A stretch of DNA of 64,000 bases, from assembly GCA_012656075.1 (NCBI GenBank), contig JAAKBF010000134.1:1-64000 (forward strand), written 5' to 3'. A model generated the notes under the pieces. That model saw only the letters and a program-made list of their open reading frames with translations. It made no database searches and was not told the origin of the DNA. Position numbers and translations under genes: made by a program. This document shows positions 11,030 to 22,548 of this stretch, one piece after another. The first letter of the stretch is position 1, and each line of letters starts with the position of its first letter. The stretch is from Phytophthora hibernalis (Eukaryota; Oomycota; Peronosporomycetes; Peronosporales; Peronosporaceae).

Positions 11030-11513
11030 TGAGACTCAGTGAAGGCAAAAATATTCCGTACAAAAAGGTTAATAAAAAGGGAGGAGGTCCTAGAATAAAT
11101 AATGCCATTATATATGTTAGTATTTTTGCATCAAGAATGCAAGTGATTGGTCTATAGACGACGTGCAAATTGGCATTTGATTGGTCTATACATTATTTGC
11201 AGGTTTGATTCATATTTGGCGGTTAGTGGCCTTCTATTTTTATGCTTTTAGCGCAAGTAAAATATAGTAAATCCGGCTCTGATCGGCCGAAATCAGCATT
11301 ATATGATAAAAACATTTTGGATACCATATTTTAAAATGGTTTACAAAATGTTATGCAAATAAATAAATTATTAAAATAAAAAATATGGAAATTATTTTGG
11401 TAGCCTTTTTATTTTTACTGATCCCTGTTGGGCCCATTAACAAAAAGAGGTGCAAGGCGAAAGGGTTCATGTAGTACCAAAATCAGGTAGCTCTAATGAA
11501 GCCTTTCCTCACT
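11030..11513. other. AT-rich intergenic stretch with a short repeat
   Basis: Very AT-rich, no gene. The 13-mer tgattggtctata occurs at 11,144 and again at 11,178, each near a gcaa. It separates the repeat-rich left flank from the gene island and lies downstream of the USP gene stop. No terminator-specific motif can be assigned. Confidence 0.5.
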
Positions 11514-14500
11514 TCAGCGTGGGCCAGATGATGGGAACAAGTCGTCGAGCTCCGTTATGCCCGATGCAACGTCTTGACGCACGTAAAAGAGCAAATAGGC
11601 GGTGGATGAAGGTGACAATTCGTCCTCGTTCAATGACGAAACTCTGGCGTCGTCTGCCAGCCACCAACACGTTTCGTCTGGACGGCGGATGTGCGCCGTG
11701 TAGTGGCCCGAGCCGAGGTCGCTGCCCGAGTGGTGCACCACAGCGTACAGGTCGTACTTGGTGCAGCTTCGAGAGGCGGAATAGAGCGGAATGTCCAGTT
11801 CATTCCGCAAGAAATCCATGCCGCGACGCACTCGAGGGTTCAGAGCGTCCACGGAGCATTGGTCGCTGCAAGGCTCCGAGTCGGAGTGTGCGCCGTCGAC
11901 TGGGGCCAAGAGATCGCTGAGGTCCAAGCCGTGGATGGGGAAGTCGACGTTGTGAGAGAGTTTCTTCCATTGGTAATAGCCGTTGGTGGTGACGAGCTCG
12001 AAGCGTTTGAGTTGGAGGACGAGGATGGGCGGTAGACTCCAGAGCGAGAGCTGCTTGGTGTGAGGCGTTGAACTTTGATGTTGACAATTGGAGCAACGTA
12101 CGCCGAGGTGCTCGGTGCTGCAGAGAGACTGGAGACTTTGCATTAGTGACTGAGTCTTTGTTTGATAGTAGTGTATGTAGCTGGGGTGGTCGCGCGTTGG
12201 ATAGGACTGCAACCACCAGAAGGCAGATTGGTCTTGAGCTTGATGCTGAAGGTCCCAGTCGATGGCGACGGTCTCACAGTTTTCGAGATCGAGTAGTTCA
12301 GCAGCGGTAGTGGAAGGAAGGATTTGACAACCACGGCAGCCTGTACTCCAGTGGCAGCAGCTACAGGCAATACCATCGTCGCGTACGCGGCGAAGAACAA
12401 AGTTTGGCGCGTAATGGTGCCCGCATTGTTGCTTGAATGCGTCGATACTGCTTGAACTGGACCTGGACTGGATGTGTCGGCCAAGGAGGAATCGATGAAA
12501 CACCATTTGATGGAGTGCCTGCCCTGTAAGTGCGCCGCGTGTTGAGAAGCACACAAATGGCGAACCACAAAGAGCTTGACGCATTGGTGTCGTGCAGAAG
12601 AATGGTACAAGAAAGTTTTGACGGTGTACAAAGCGAAGATACAGCTGTGTGCTGTCTGCAACGGGAGCTGCTGTATTATCTCCACTCGCTGTGATGTTGA
12701 AGACCTCGAATGCATGAACGGGGTTAGACAGCGCGCTTGCTGGAGTTTTGTTGTCGAGTTCGTCTTCCATTTTTTGGGAATCTAGCAAATGCTGAATTGT
12801 GAACTCGCCAAGCTCTCCGATAACATACTGAGCCGTGCTGGATTCGGCTCGTGAAGTTGGGAGCTGAGCTAACATGTCTGCTACTGTGGAGTGTTCGCCC
12901 ACCTCCACCACGGTGCGAATGGGACCGTGTCCTCTAGTCAAGCTGCCTGATGATTCTGCAGAGTGAACAATCACCACCATATCCCGTTGATTCTTCCTAT
13001 ATGCCGAATTTTCGCTACTGCACTCCATCAGCGGCAATTGCAATGAAGAGAATGGTTCAAAGCGTGCAGACTGGTAGGCGCATTGATTGCAAGTCAGTGC
13101 ACTTTTAAATTGCCCCGAAAAGAGTATGCTGATTAGAGATGGCTCGTTCACGAGGTGAGAAACCCACCACTCGGTAGCCACAAGGCGGTCATGCCGCCCA
13201 TTGCTGTCCTCAATGCCGAATTGCGGCGAGGAACTCTCTGTCGTGGTGGAGTCCTCTGATTCCACGTCTTTGGAACGGAAAAGGCTTGTCAGTGTGGCGT
13301 GACTTCGAGGCGACAAAATATGTGGTTCACTGATGCGATTTGGATTCCGCTTCAGTGCGTTACCCAAGTGACCTAAAAGGCAAACAAGGAACTCTTGGGC
13401 GTCTTGCTGTGTGCCATCGGACATATAAGGAGAGAGAGCAGAAAAGGTTTTGAACAAGTTCGTCGGAGAAATCGGGCTCGCAGCTCGTGTAACTTCTTGC
13501 TTCCCACTATCCATTTCTGTGAAAAGCTCTGCGAGAAGCAGTGGAAGTGACTTGCTCGCAGGTTGAATTGGAATTGAACTTGTTCGGGTGCCTGTAGAAG
13601 AAAGTAGACCACGCTGGGTTTCTTCTCGAATAGCACAGGGTTTCAGTGGTGGCGTTGCAGCTAAACATTGGACAATGGCATTCATAAAGCACGTATTGCC
13701 AAGGTTGTCCAGACCTCGGGGATTTTGTTGGTCAACCGTGCAGTCTGTCGGAAAGGTTTTACAATCTGCGAGGCATCGTATGAGACTTCTGTGTACTTCA
13801 ACGCAGGTGCTTCAATCTCATTCTTCTCGTCAATCTCCACGACAGAAAATCGAAGCTCAAATGAAAGCTTGTCTGGCGTAACAATACCTCCCAAAGCCCA
13901 CGACGGACATATAGTATGAAGCACTAAGCCCAGTGGGGTTGCTAGCTGATCTTGCGATAAAATTGTGGGGTCGTCTTGCTGGATCACGGTCTTGATCTCA
14001 CCTGCCATATTGCGCTCCGCAATTACGATTTGACATTGGCATATTGTTGTCATACGGGTACTCGTATCCTCACCGCCTCCACACCAGCTTTTCTGTAAAA
14101 GAGCAGCATCTACGATATTTTGCGTGGTACACCGCTCGAAGGCGATTGCCTGAGGAAAATTGGCCTGTCTTTCAAATCCATCGCAGCTGGTAAAGTTGAG
14201 CGAGATCGAACCCAAAATCCATGCAGGCAGCTTTGATCGTCTTGATGAAGCTGTACCGTGGACGTCCAGGTCAGACTGACACGAGGATGTTGTGACTGCC
14301 GCGGCAGAGTTTTCGTGTTTCCCATTTCAAGCCAAAATGATATCAAGAACCAGACTGGCAATGGTACCATCATATGACCTGATGGTAGTTTTCTCGCCTC
14401 CTCGTGGATAATTTGTGCGCTACTATGAGCGGAAGAATCAGATCGAGACTTCATCGTTATCTCAACAATCTGTTGCCATTCACTGGGATCCAGCAAACAA

Positions 14501-15868
14501 AATGCATTTGATTGTAGCGTTTCTTCCGAGAAATAGCAGTCGAGCAAATGTTGCAGTGACAAAATATCGTTGCCGGAGACGATTGATGAGTTGTTGTATC
14601 GTTTGAGATGAAAGAACAGCAGTGCAGATTCTACCTCCGCAAATGAGAACCCGGGCTGCAGTTGCGCTACATCGATAAATTGCGTAAGGGTCAATATTTG
14701 TCGATTTTCCATTTTGATGGCAGGCGGTTCACCTGGAGATGTCGGTGGCGAAGACAAAGAGGACTGAGATCGACCACGTCTTCTGATAACGATACTCGCT
14801 TCGCGCTCACTGTCAATTGGACTGAGTCTTGTTGCCAACTGTAAGAACGCGCTGAACTGATCAACATCAAGCTGCCCGCGACTATATTCGTCGAAGAGCT
14901 CGAACAGCAACCGATAAACCTGACGTACAGTTGATGCTTGGACGCAGCATAATCCCAGCACAAAACGTTTTAGCTCTTCATGGACTTCACCAACGATATT
15001 TGACTTCGTGGTCTGGCTTTGATCAGCCTCTTCACATGATGCCACCCGCGATTGCCAAGCATCGTCAATCGCATTCACAAGGAAATCATCAGCAACCACA
15101 TCGCGAAGTCTATTGATGATTGAACCTACAACCACCCTCGTGGGGTCCGTTGAGAGGATGAAAAGAATACTGCGTAGTTCAAAGCGGAGGTTATCTCTTC
15201 TCTCGGTTGAGAGGCCCTCATCGGTCCCAAAGAGCTTCGTACTCGTCAATGCGCGAGGCATTGACAGTGCCGGTAGGAAATCATGTTGTGCGCTCAGGAG
15301 TCTTTTAGCAAGGTCTGGAATCCAATCGATGAAAAAGAGCACGCAAAACGAGCTTCTGGAGCCCAAAACAGCATGAAACCTTTTGAAAGTGATTTTCCCG
15401 GTTTGTGACGACCCAAAAACTCATGTAGGAGTTCATCAGCAGCCCATGACCGAGATGGTTTGCTTTTTCAATCGCCAGACAGCCTGCACTTGTAGAAAAA
15501 CAATTGAAGAAGTGTGACATATCGGCTTTGGATGCAGTTTTGTCCTCGTTGCCACATATCATTTGGAATATCATCTGCAAGTGATCAACTCGCGAGCCTT
15601 TGACTGCTGTAGCGATACCTGCGATGAACTCAGCGCACGAAATCTCTTTGCTGTGGCTGACGTTCAACTCACGGAAAAGCCTCTGAGCTAAATACTCTGG
15701 AAGAGCCACAAACGCTTCATGCAGCAAAGTGCTTCGAAAACTGTCAAAGTGAAGTCCGTGAAAATGTCCTCGAGCGCGGTTGAAGGCGCTGATGGTGGAA
15801 TGAAGCTCATCCTTCGATAGAAGTCGGACAAACTTGTTTGACGTTGGACTTTGAGCAAAGGAGCGCAT
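11514..15868 (-). CDS. USP32-like ubiquitin carboxyl-terminal hydrolase (EF-hand + DUSP-like + USP)
   Basis: A cysteine deubiquitinase built like USP32. The N-terminal part (15,868 to about 15,320; chosen ATG at 15,868, MRSFAQ) resembles the EF-hand module of USP32: LLSKDELHSTISAFNRARGH, GLHFDSF, ELNVSHSKEISCAEFIAGI. The middle (about 15,316-14,110) includes FLISFWLEMG, a DUSP-like Trp-rich segment. The catalytic domain starts at about 13,740 with the Cys box GLDNLGNTCFMNAIVQC and ends with the His box YAVVHHSGSDLGSGHYTAH (about 11,690-11,735) and WWLADDARVS. Zinc-binding CxxC pairs are present (CSNCQH). Frames change near 15,320-15,440 (an intron with a phase-1 donor fits), at 14,321-14,323 and at 13,757-13,760; each of the latter two is repaired by one extra base in a homopolymer. 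About 1,400 aa if joined. The 5' end is uncertain: only about 200 bp separate this ATG from the stop of the upstream EGF gene. Confidence 0.85.
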
Positions 15869-16074
15869 AGCACCCGATGCTGACGATAGTCTACTTTCAC
15901 AAACGAAGGACCTTGCAGAGCGGAGGCAACCTATTTTCGAGGAGAGCAGCAACAGAGTGCAAATAGAACTCCACCTCGCTGGCCAAACTGAGCATTGAAT
16001 TTGGCCAAGCTTATCGTTTGCAGAACTAATCCAAACCACCTTGATTTCTTTGACTACCTGTCTGATAGAGACGC

Positions 16075-17822
16075 CTACAGTGCCAGAATGTTCTGCGTGT
16101 CACAATTGTCGTTCGTGTAGCCCTTGAAGCAGGCGCAGACACCCGTTTCGGCGACGCAGAGACCGCGGCCAGAGCATTGCGAGACGTACTTGTACTGGAA
16201 CGCGTCTGCCGGCGGAGTGACTTTGTAGACTGTCAAGATTGTGTTGGCTCCACCGTTCAGGGTATTTCCCGGGAAGGGTCTATCTAATGTGATGACCCAA
16301 GGACCCATCCCCGCAACGCTCTGCGGTTTGTAAAACTGGTTCTCGAAAAAGACGAGCTGTCCTGCGGTAAACGCAGGGTCCGTCGTCGTCACTGTGATTG
16401 TTTTAGCACCAACTGCCACCGCTGTACAAACGAGCTCTGTAATCGCGAAACCAGAACCCGTCGCAATATTGAAGCGCGTATTCGTCGTCGAAAGTGTGTG
16501 CTTGGTTGGATACGTCAGAATGATCTTAGTCGACGTAGTTTGCTTTCCCACTAGTAGACGTGATCCAATCCTGAACAGCTTCGCGTCGGTGTCCACTACA
16601 AATGAGGGGCAGTACTCGTTGTGATCTCCACGTATCCAGGTGCAGAAATACTCACGTAAGCGATAACCGTGTTTTCGGTGAACCACTCGCTGTCGAGTCC
16701 GTCCTCCATGGTATACACCACGGCAGACTTTGTGAGAGGATCCACCACATTTTTAAAGCCAAACGAAGCCACTTCAGGCGTACGCAGTCGGCCAGGGTTT
16801 TGCAAGAATTGGCACACAACCGAGAGGCCTTTCGACGCGGCGCGGGTAGTCCAGTATCCGTCAAGGTCACCGTCTGTCTGAGCGATCGATTCACACAACA
16901 CGTTGCGGAAGGTTTGGTTCGGAACACGTTTGATAGCTGCAGCCACGGCAGCAGCGTTGAGAATCTTTGTCGCTTTAATTTCGTCGGCGGTGCCAGCAGT
17001 GTCGTCCAGGATTTTGATTGCGTCCGTGATGTACGACTCACCGTGATAGTCAAATAGCCGGAGACGGACGAAGTTTTCTGGTGGTCCAGTTGCAGCGTCG
17101 GCTGGATAAGTAACGACGGTGGTGGATGCATGAAGCGCGAAGGTCTTGTAGGTGGCTGCACCAACTGCCAGGAACATCGGATCCACACCAACTTTGCAGC
17201 TCCGCAGCGAGCAGTCAGGTCCATGATACCCGGGGTCACAGCGACAGCCATACGACACTCTGCTATCCCAGAGGTCATACGTAATTTGATCCACGTTTTG
17301 TTGGTTTCCAAAGAGCGTGCCCGGAGTCTTGAGTCCTAACTCTCGAATGCTTTCACACGTTCCGTGACCAGTGCACTTGTTAGGACAGGTTGCTCGCTGA
17401 CACGCGGCGCCTTCGAATCCGTCAAAACACATGCAGGCACCCAACGTTCGATCACACAGTCCCTTGTTGGCGCACTCCATGTAGAAATGAGCCTCACTAG
17501 TGGCAGCGTCCGGGCTGAAGTACTCGTACGTCCCTGCGGGATCCTGCTGCGAATCCGTGAGAATCCACGAAGGAGTAACTCGTGACTGGTCCATGTTGAT
17601 GTCACCCTTGGGTGTGTCTGCATGGGCATAACCATATTGGCACGTGCGATCCAAGCAGTCGTTGCCCTGGTAGTTCTTGTAGCAGTTGCACATGTCCTTG
17701 GCCATACACGCTCCGTTGCCGGAACAGCCATTGGGACATTCTGCAGACGTCGGAACGCTCAGCAGTGCCACGACCAGCACCACCAGTCCGGACGCTAGCA
17801 GCATCTTACGCTTGCCGCCCAT
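16075..17822 (-). CDS. Secreted EGF-like repeat protein
   Basis: Start chosen at 17,822 because the ATG there opens a classical signal peptide (MGGKRKMLLASGLVVLVVAL ending near VPTSA). An upstream in-frame Met at 17,876 would put 18 polar residues before it. The mature part begins with EGF-like modules: CPNGCSGNGACMAKDMCNC, CANKGLCDRTLGACMCFDGF, CPNKCTGHGTCESI and CRCDPGYHGPDC. A long region without Cys clusters follows, and a last EGF-like module CSGRGLCVAETGVCACFKGY sits just before the stop at 16,075. The frame changes at 16,606-16,609 (run of four G on the plus strand); one extra base there joins the two parts as TSTAPSFVVDTDAK. About 580 aa. No membrane anchor is seen after the signal peptide, so an extracellular or wall-associated role is inferred; the ligand is unknown. 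Confidence 0.8.
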
Positions 17823-18260
17823 CGTGACTTGCTCGCTCGTCCGTTGACTTGAAGGCAGCGCTTTGCCAAATGCCAAGCCACGCGACCTTGCAATGTGGAG
17901 CTCGTATCACACCCGAAGAGCCGTTAACGACGAGTGAGGTCGCGATCTTTGCGCGAACCGGTGGTCTCGCGTCCCTCCGATTGAGGTCGCGATCTTTGCG
18001 GGTAGTCGAGCGGATCCGGACGGTTGGGATCTCCGACGGTTGAAAGATGAATTTAGATGGCTTGAACGTCGTTGTGCTGCATGGATAATAATATACGTCC
18101 ATGTTTAGAAGTGCGATGTGTTGATGATGCGCATGAATTTCGATTGATAAGGGGTGGTGTGAAAAGAAAAATGAACCAGGCACCTCCTGACCCGCATGCG
18201 CCGGAATCGCAGCCGACGAGGCAAGGGAGAAGGTTGATTCGGGTGAGCTCCTTGGGTATT
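17823..18260. promoter_or_regulatory. Intergenic region upstream of the EGF-like gene and the coiled-coil gene
   Basis: About 440 bp between two divergently arranged genes. A direct repeat gaggtcgcgatctttgcg occurs at 17,935 and again at about 17,983, which could be a regulatory element. I see no convincing Inr or TATA match. Confidence 0.4.
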
Positions 18261-18369
18261 TCGTGAACTTTGTGGATGGGGCTAACACGCTTCAATGCCA
18301 GATGCTGTTTCGATCAGCAGCGGAGGATTTAAAGTCGCCGGACATCGACAGTCGAGCTGAGGACTCTGC

Positions 18370-19684
18370 TACCTGGAAAACCCCACATTTCAACAGGAGA
18401 ATCTTGACAAGCATGCTCTTGTTCCTGCACCAACAAGCAAATTCGCTTCATTGAAACGGAAGCTGTTTCCGTCCCAGAATCGTCGGTATCCTCGTCATGT
18501 ACCGCCACTTATCAGTCCTATCAGTGCATCGGTAAAAACGTCACTGCCACCGCTTGGAAAAAGTGATAGTTCTTTCAGCCGGGAGCCAAGTTCCAGATAT
18601 GACCGCAATCCAGCTCAAGATAATGAATGCCCCTCTGAAGCTATTTGCAAAGAAAGCATTCAATTGAAACAACACGAGCTCCATAGCCCAGAAGACAATC
18701 CTGAAAGGGAGTCGCATCCGTCGGAGGATGACAATAATTGGAGTACAGACCGAAGAACTCTGATGGACGATGACGATGATGTTGATCTCGAAAATGCAGT
18801 CGAGGCACTAGATTTCGAGAGCTCCGTTGCAGATAAGACCCTGGAAGAGGTACGATATCTTGGTTTGATCCTGACCTACGTTCCGACTAACAACTAATTG
18901 CCGTCCGTTTTGCAGATGAGTAAAGTAATCGACGACTTACGAGTGTGGAAAGAGACCCAAGAACATGAAACACAGGAAGCGCTGAACAAACTGGTACAGG
19001 TGCGTCAATGTTGGTGTCGTTTAACCTTTTTTGCATTTGTATTCATATAGTTTTGAAACACAATAGAAAGCGGAACAAGACCGTCACCTACTGAGTACTG
19101 AGCCATCACAAGAACCCGTTAGTTGTGATGACTATTTAGAAAGACAGCTTGAAGTAAGCAAGCGACAGCTTCGTTGTCTGTTACCAGTCTCCAGCACTAA
19201 CATTTCTCCGTTTTCATTAGCGCAAGTGCCAGCAGCAGCAAAGGGAACGAGAAGCACAAACGATCGAACTACAGAAAGAAGCGGAGGCGTACCAACTCGA
19301 GGTTTGTTCTGCTGTTGATATCCAATACGTTAGCACTGCCTGCACTGACCCTTTCGTCCCAACAGTGTAACTTGTTTGGAACGCAGCTGGACGACTCCGA
19401 AGCTACTCGAGTCGAGCAAGCTCTGCAAAATAGCAGCAACTCCGAAGGCTTGGCGCTCTCTCGTCTGCGAAATGAACTTTTCGAATTGGATGTGAAACAG
19501 CGTCAAGAAGCCTTGCTGCTGGAGCTTCAGGTGGAAGACAATCATCTGGATATGAATATCGTCGATGTCCAGGTAAGGAATCCCAACGAAATGGTTCGGA
19601 TATTGCATTGGTAATCAGTTTTCTTCGTTGTAGGCGTTCACCGGTGAACTAGATGCGATTTTGGCGCAATTCGACAGTGCCTAG
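18370..19684 (+). CDS. Acidic coiled-coil protein, six exons, unknown function
   Basis: Six exons are readable with clean GT..AG borders: to 18,849; 18,916-18,999; 19,067-19,153; 19,221-19,301; 19,366-19,572; 19,634-19,684 (stop). Every intron is in phase 0. The first exon is basic then acidic (LKRKLFPSQNRRYPRH, DDDDDVDLENAVEAL). The others are Glu/Gln-rich heptad-like helices (VIDDLRVWKETQEHETQEAL, REREAQTIELQKEAEAYQLE, LSRLRNELFELDVKQRQEAL). I do not recognise the family; a structural or scaffold role is an inference from the coiled coil only. The initiator is unresolved: the frame is closed by TGA at about 18,359 and has no ATG before 18,763, so either an upstream exon is spliced in (an AG lies at 18,360) or bases are missing. 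Confidence 0.65.
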
Positions 19685-19957
19685 TTGAAGACGAAGATCT
19701 GATAACCTCGTCTAACCCGATGTCTATCAAAACTCCCCATCGAACGTTCATCTCGGGTTTATCATATTCTACGTCCTTCCTAAACACTAAACTCACCAAC
19801 CCGTCACCTCTGTACTCAAATCCACAACCTTTCACAGGTTTCAGCAAGTCACATAAAGCACTCCAAGACAAACATTCTCTCTTGCTTTCACTATGCCCTC
19901 AACCTCCCTCTTCCCTCCCCCTCATATCCAAATCCACCTTCAAGTCCGCGCTCCACC

Positions 19958-22370
19958 ATGGCCATGCGAGAGCTCATCGCGCTCGAGGACGTGGCCAAGA
20001 TGCCGGCGCCGGGGCTCAGCGCGCCCGCCAACGTGAGCTTCAGTCCGGACGGCCGCGTCGTGGCCTTCCTGCATGCGCCTGGCGCTCAGAGCGGCCTGTC
20101 GCGCCAACTGTACGCGCTGGACGTGGCTTCCCGTCGTGTGTCTCTACTAGCAGCCCCACCCAACCAAGGCAACACGGAAGGCAACCTGTCGCTGGAGGAG
20201 AAACTGCGTCGCGAGCGTCAGCGCCAGATGGGCGTGGGCATCACGTCCTACGCGTGGAACCCGTCGCCTCACGCGCAGAGGCTGCTGTACCCGCTGCAGG
20301 GCGACTTGTACGTACAGGAACAGCCAGGTGCGGAGCTTAAGTTGCTCTTAGACAAGACGTCCACGGGCGCCGCAGGAGGCGCCATCGATCCGCAGCTGTC
20401 ACCCGACGGGAGATGGGTCGCCTTTGTGCAGGACAAAGAGATCTACGTCATGTCGAGTCACGCCACGGACGGCGGACAGAAGGCTGTGCAGGTGACGACT
20501 GGAGCAAGAGGCGTGGGAGGCAGAGCCAATGGACTCGCGTGTTTCCTGACGCAGGAGGAGCTCAGTCGCTTCCGAGGCTTCTGGTGGGCCCCTGACAGCT
20601 CCAGACTCGCGTTCGAAGCCATTGATGAGAGCCACATCCCCAAGTTCCGGATCATGCACTCGGGCAGTGCAGAGCCTACAGGTGACGCTGCAGAAGAGGA
20701 CCATCGCTACCCGTTCGCAGGTGCTGCCAACCCCAAGAGACGACTGGGCATCATCCGACTACCACTTGACCGCTTTGGCCACCAGCAGATGGAGATCCCG
20801 ACGCCCGTGTGGATGGACTTCTCGTCCGTAAGTCAGGACCAAGACTTCTACCTCCCGCGCGTCAACTGGCTGCCCGACCAATCGCTCGGAGTGCAGAGGA
20901 TGAATCGACTGCAGACGGAGGTCATGTTCCTGCGTTTTGATGCGCACACTGGACGCGCTACGACACTGATTCGGGAGACGAACCCAGTGTGGGTGAATGC
21001 CAGCTATCTGTTCAGGAACATTGAGGCGGAAAGCAAGAACACGTTCCGCTTTCTGTGGGGTCCGAGCGAACCGGCTTCATGCACCTTTACCTGTACGAAT
21101 ACACGGTGGGGGATCCAGCTGCTCGTCTGCTTGGCGCTGTGACGAGCGGACAGTGGAGTGTGGAAGCTGTTGACGGTATCGACTTGGCGCACGGGCGCAT
21201 CTTCTACAGTGGTACTGCAGACTCGCCTCTGGAGCGTCACTTGTACGTGGCGTCGCTCTTTCCTACGAGTGATCCGCCGCTTCCACCTACGAGACTTACT
21301 AGCGCAGAAGGCATGCACAGCGTTGTCATGGACAGCAGTTGCCGCATGTTCGTCGATGTGTACAGCAACCCAACGACACCACCTCGTGCGCTTGTGTGCA
21401 CGGTGCCGTCCGAGGCCCAGGTTGCAGCAGTGAAGCCCGCTGAGCCGGCAGATCCGCATTCTGCTGCGGAACGGGCAACTACACCATCTGCAGAGCACGT
21501 TGCACTCTTCCAGACAATCCTAGACTCAGCGTACCCACTGACTACTGAGCAAGAGAACTTGCGCGTTGCCATCCTGCAGGCTCAGAACAAATTATGTGTC
21601 CCAGAGATTATATCATTCCCGACGCGAGATGGTAAGGAAACGCTCTATGGGGCTGTATATCTGCCGGACCCGAATATACATGGCGAAGGACCGTATCCCA
21701 CATTGGTGAGCGTATATGGTGGACCCCATGTGCAGCGAGTCGCGCGGATGTGGGCATTGACCGTCGACATGCGAGCACAGAGGTTCCGAGACATGGGATA
21801 TGCTGTACTGAAAGTCGACAATCGTGGTAGTTTTCGTCGCGGCTCTGCCTTCGAGGGTGCGATCAAGAACTGCATGGGCACAGTAGAAATTCTAGATCAA
21901 CAGGATGGCGTACGCAAGCTGGTGAACGAAGGCATTACGATCGAGGGTCGCGTGGGGATTTACGGCTGGAGTTATGGTGGATACATGTCGGCTATTTGTC
22001 TCATGAAGGCACCGGAGACTTTTAAGCTCGCCATTGCTGGCGCCCCAGTGACAAGCTGGGATGGCTATGATACGTGTTACACAGAGCGCTACATGTCAAC
22101 CCCCGGCTGAACCCGACGGGATACCAGGAGGGATGTGTGATGGAAGCTGTCAGCAACATGCAGGATGGACAAAAGCTACTACTTATCCACGGTCTGATCG
22201 ATGAAAATGTGCACTTCCGCCACACGGCTCGGCTTATTACCGCGTTAATCAACGCTCGGAAGCACTATGATCTGCTACTCTTCCCAGGCGAGCGCCACTC
22301 ACCACGCCACTTAGAAGACCGGATTTACATGGAGCAGCGTATCGCCGAGTACGTTGAAGCCAACCTGTGA
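19958..22370 (+). CDS. Prolyl dipeptidyl peptidase, S9B (DPP8/9-like)
   Basis: Serine peptidase that would release Xaa-Pro/Ala dipeptides. The ATG at 19,958 has a strong context (caccatggcc). There is no signal peptide, so a cytosolic DPP8/9-like form is inferred. The N-terminal part is the DPP IV beta-propeller (SFSPDGRVVAFL, ITSYAWNPSPHA, LSPDGRWVAFVQD). The substrate N-terminus-binding acidic motif is seen as FLTQEELSRFRGFWWAPD. The alpha/beta hydrolase part has the nucleophile GWSYGGYMSA (about 21,963), the Asp in LIHGLIDENVHF and the His in FPGERHSPRH. Three frames make up the gene: breaks at 21,057-21,060 (GGGG) and 22,100-22,104 (CCCCC) are each healed by one more base, restoring FLWGSERTGFMHLYL and ERYMSTPRLNPTGY. 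About 804 aa, a typical length. Its stop is 178 bp from the stop of the convergent OTU gene. Confidence 0.88.
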
Positions 22371-22548
22371 TGACAGTATGGCGCAGGGTGCTAGTTAAGA
22401 TGCTCGAACTCGTGAGGAAATTCAAACAGACCCAGGAAGCTGCTAGGAAAAATAGGTTATCTCTACTGTAGTGGTGATTGATGCGTTGCATTGAATCGAT
22501 TCTAGAGTATGAAAACTCTGCGTGGTACAGCTCGTCTACATGTAGTTC

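Noticed and set aside
14110..15366. Middle USP segment as an independent gene
   Set aside because: Its apparent start is not an ATG and it continues an EF-hand/USP architecture on both sides; the frame junctions are explained by an intron and single missing bases.
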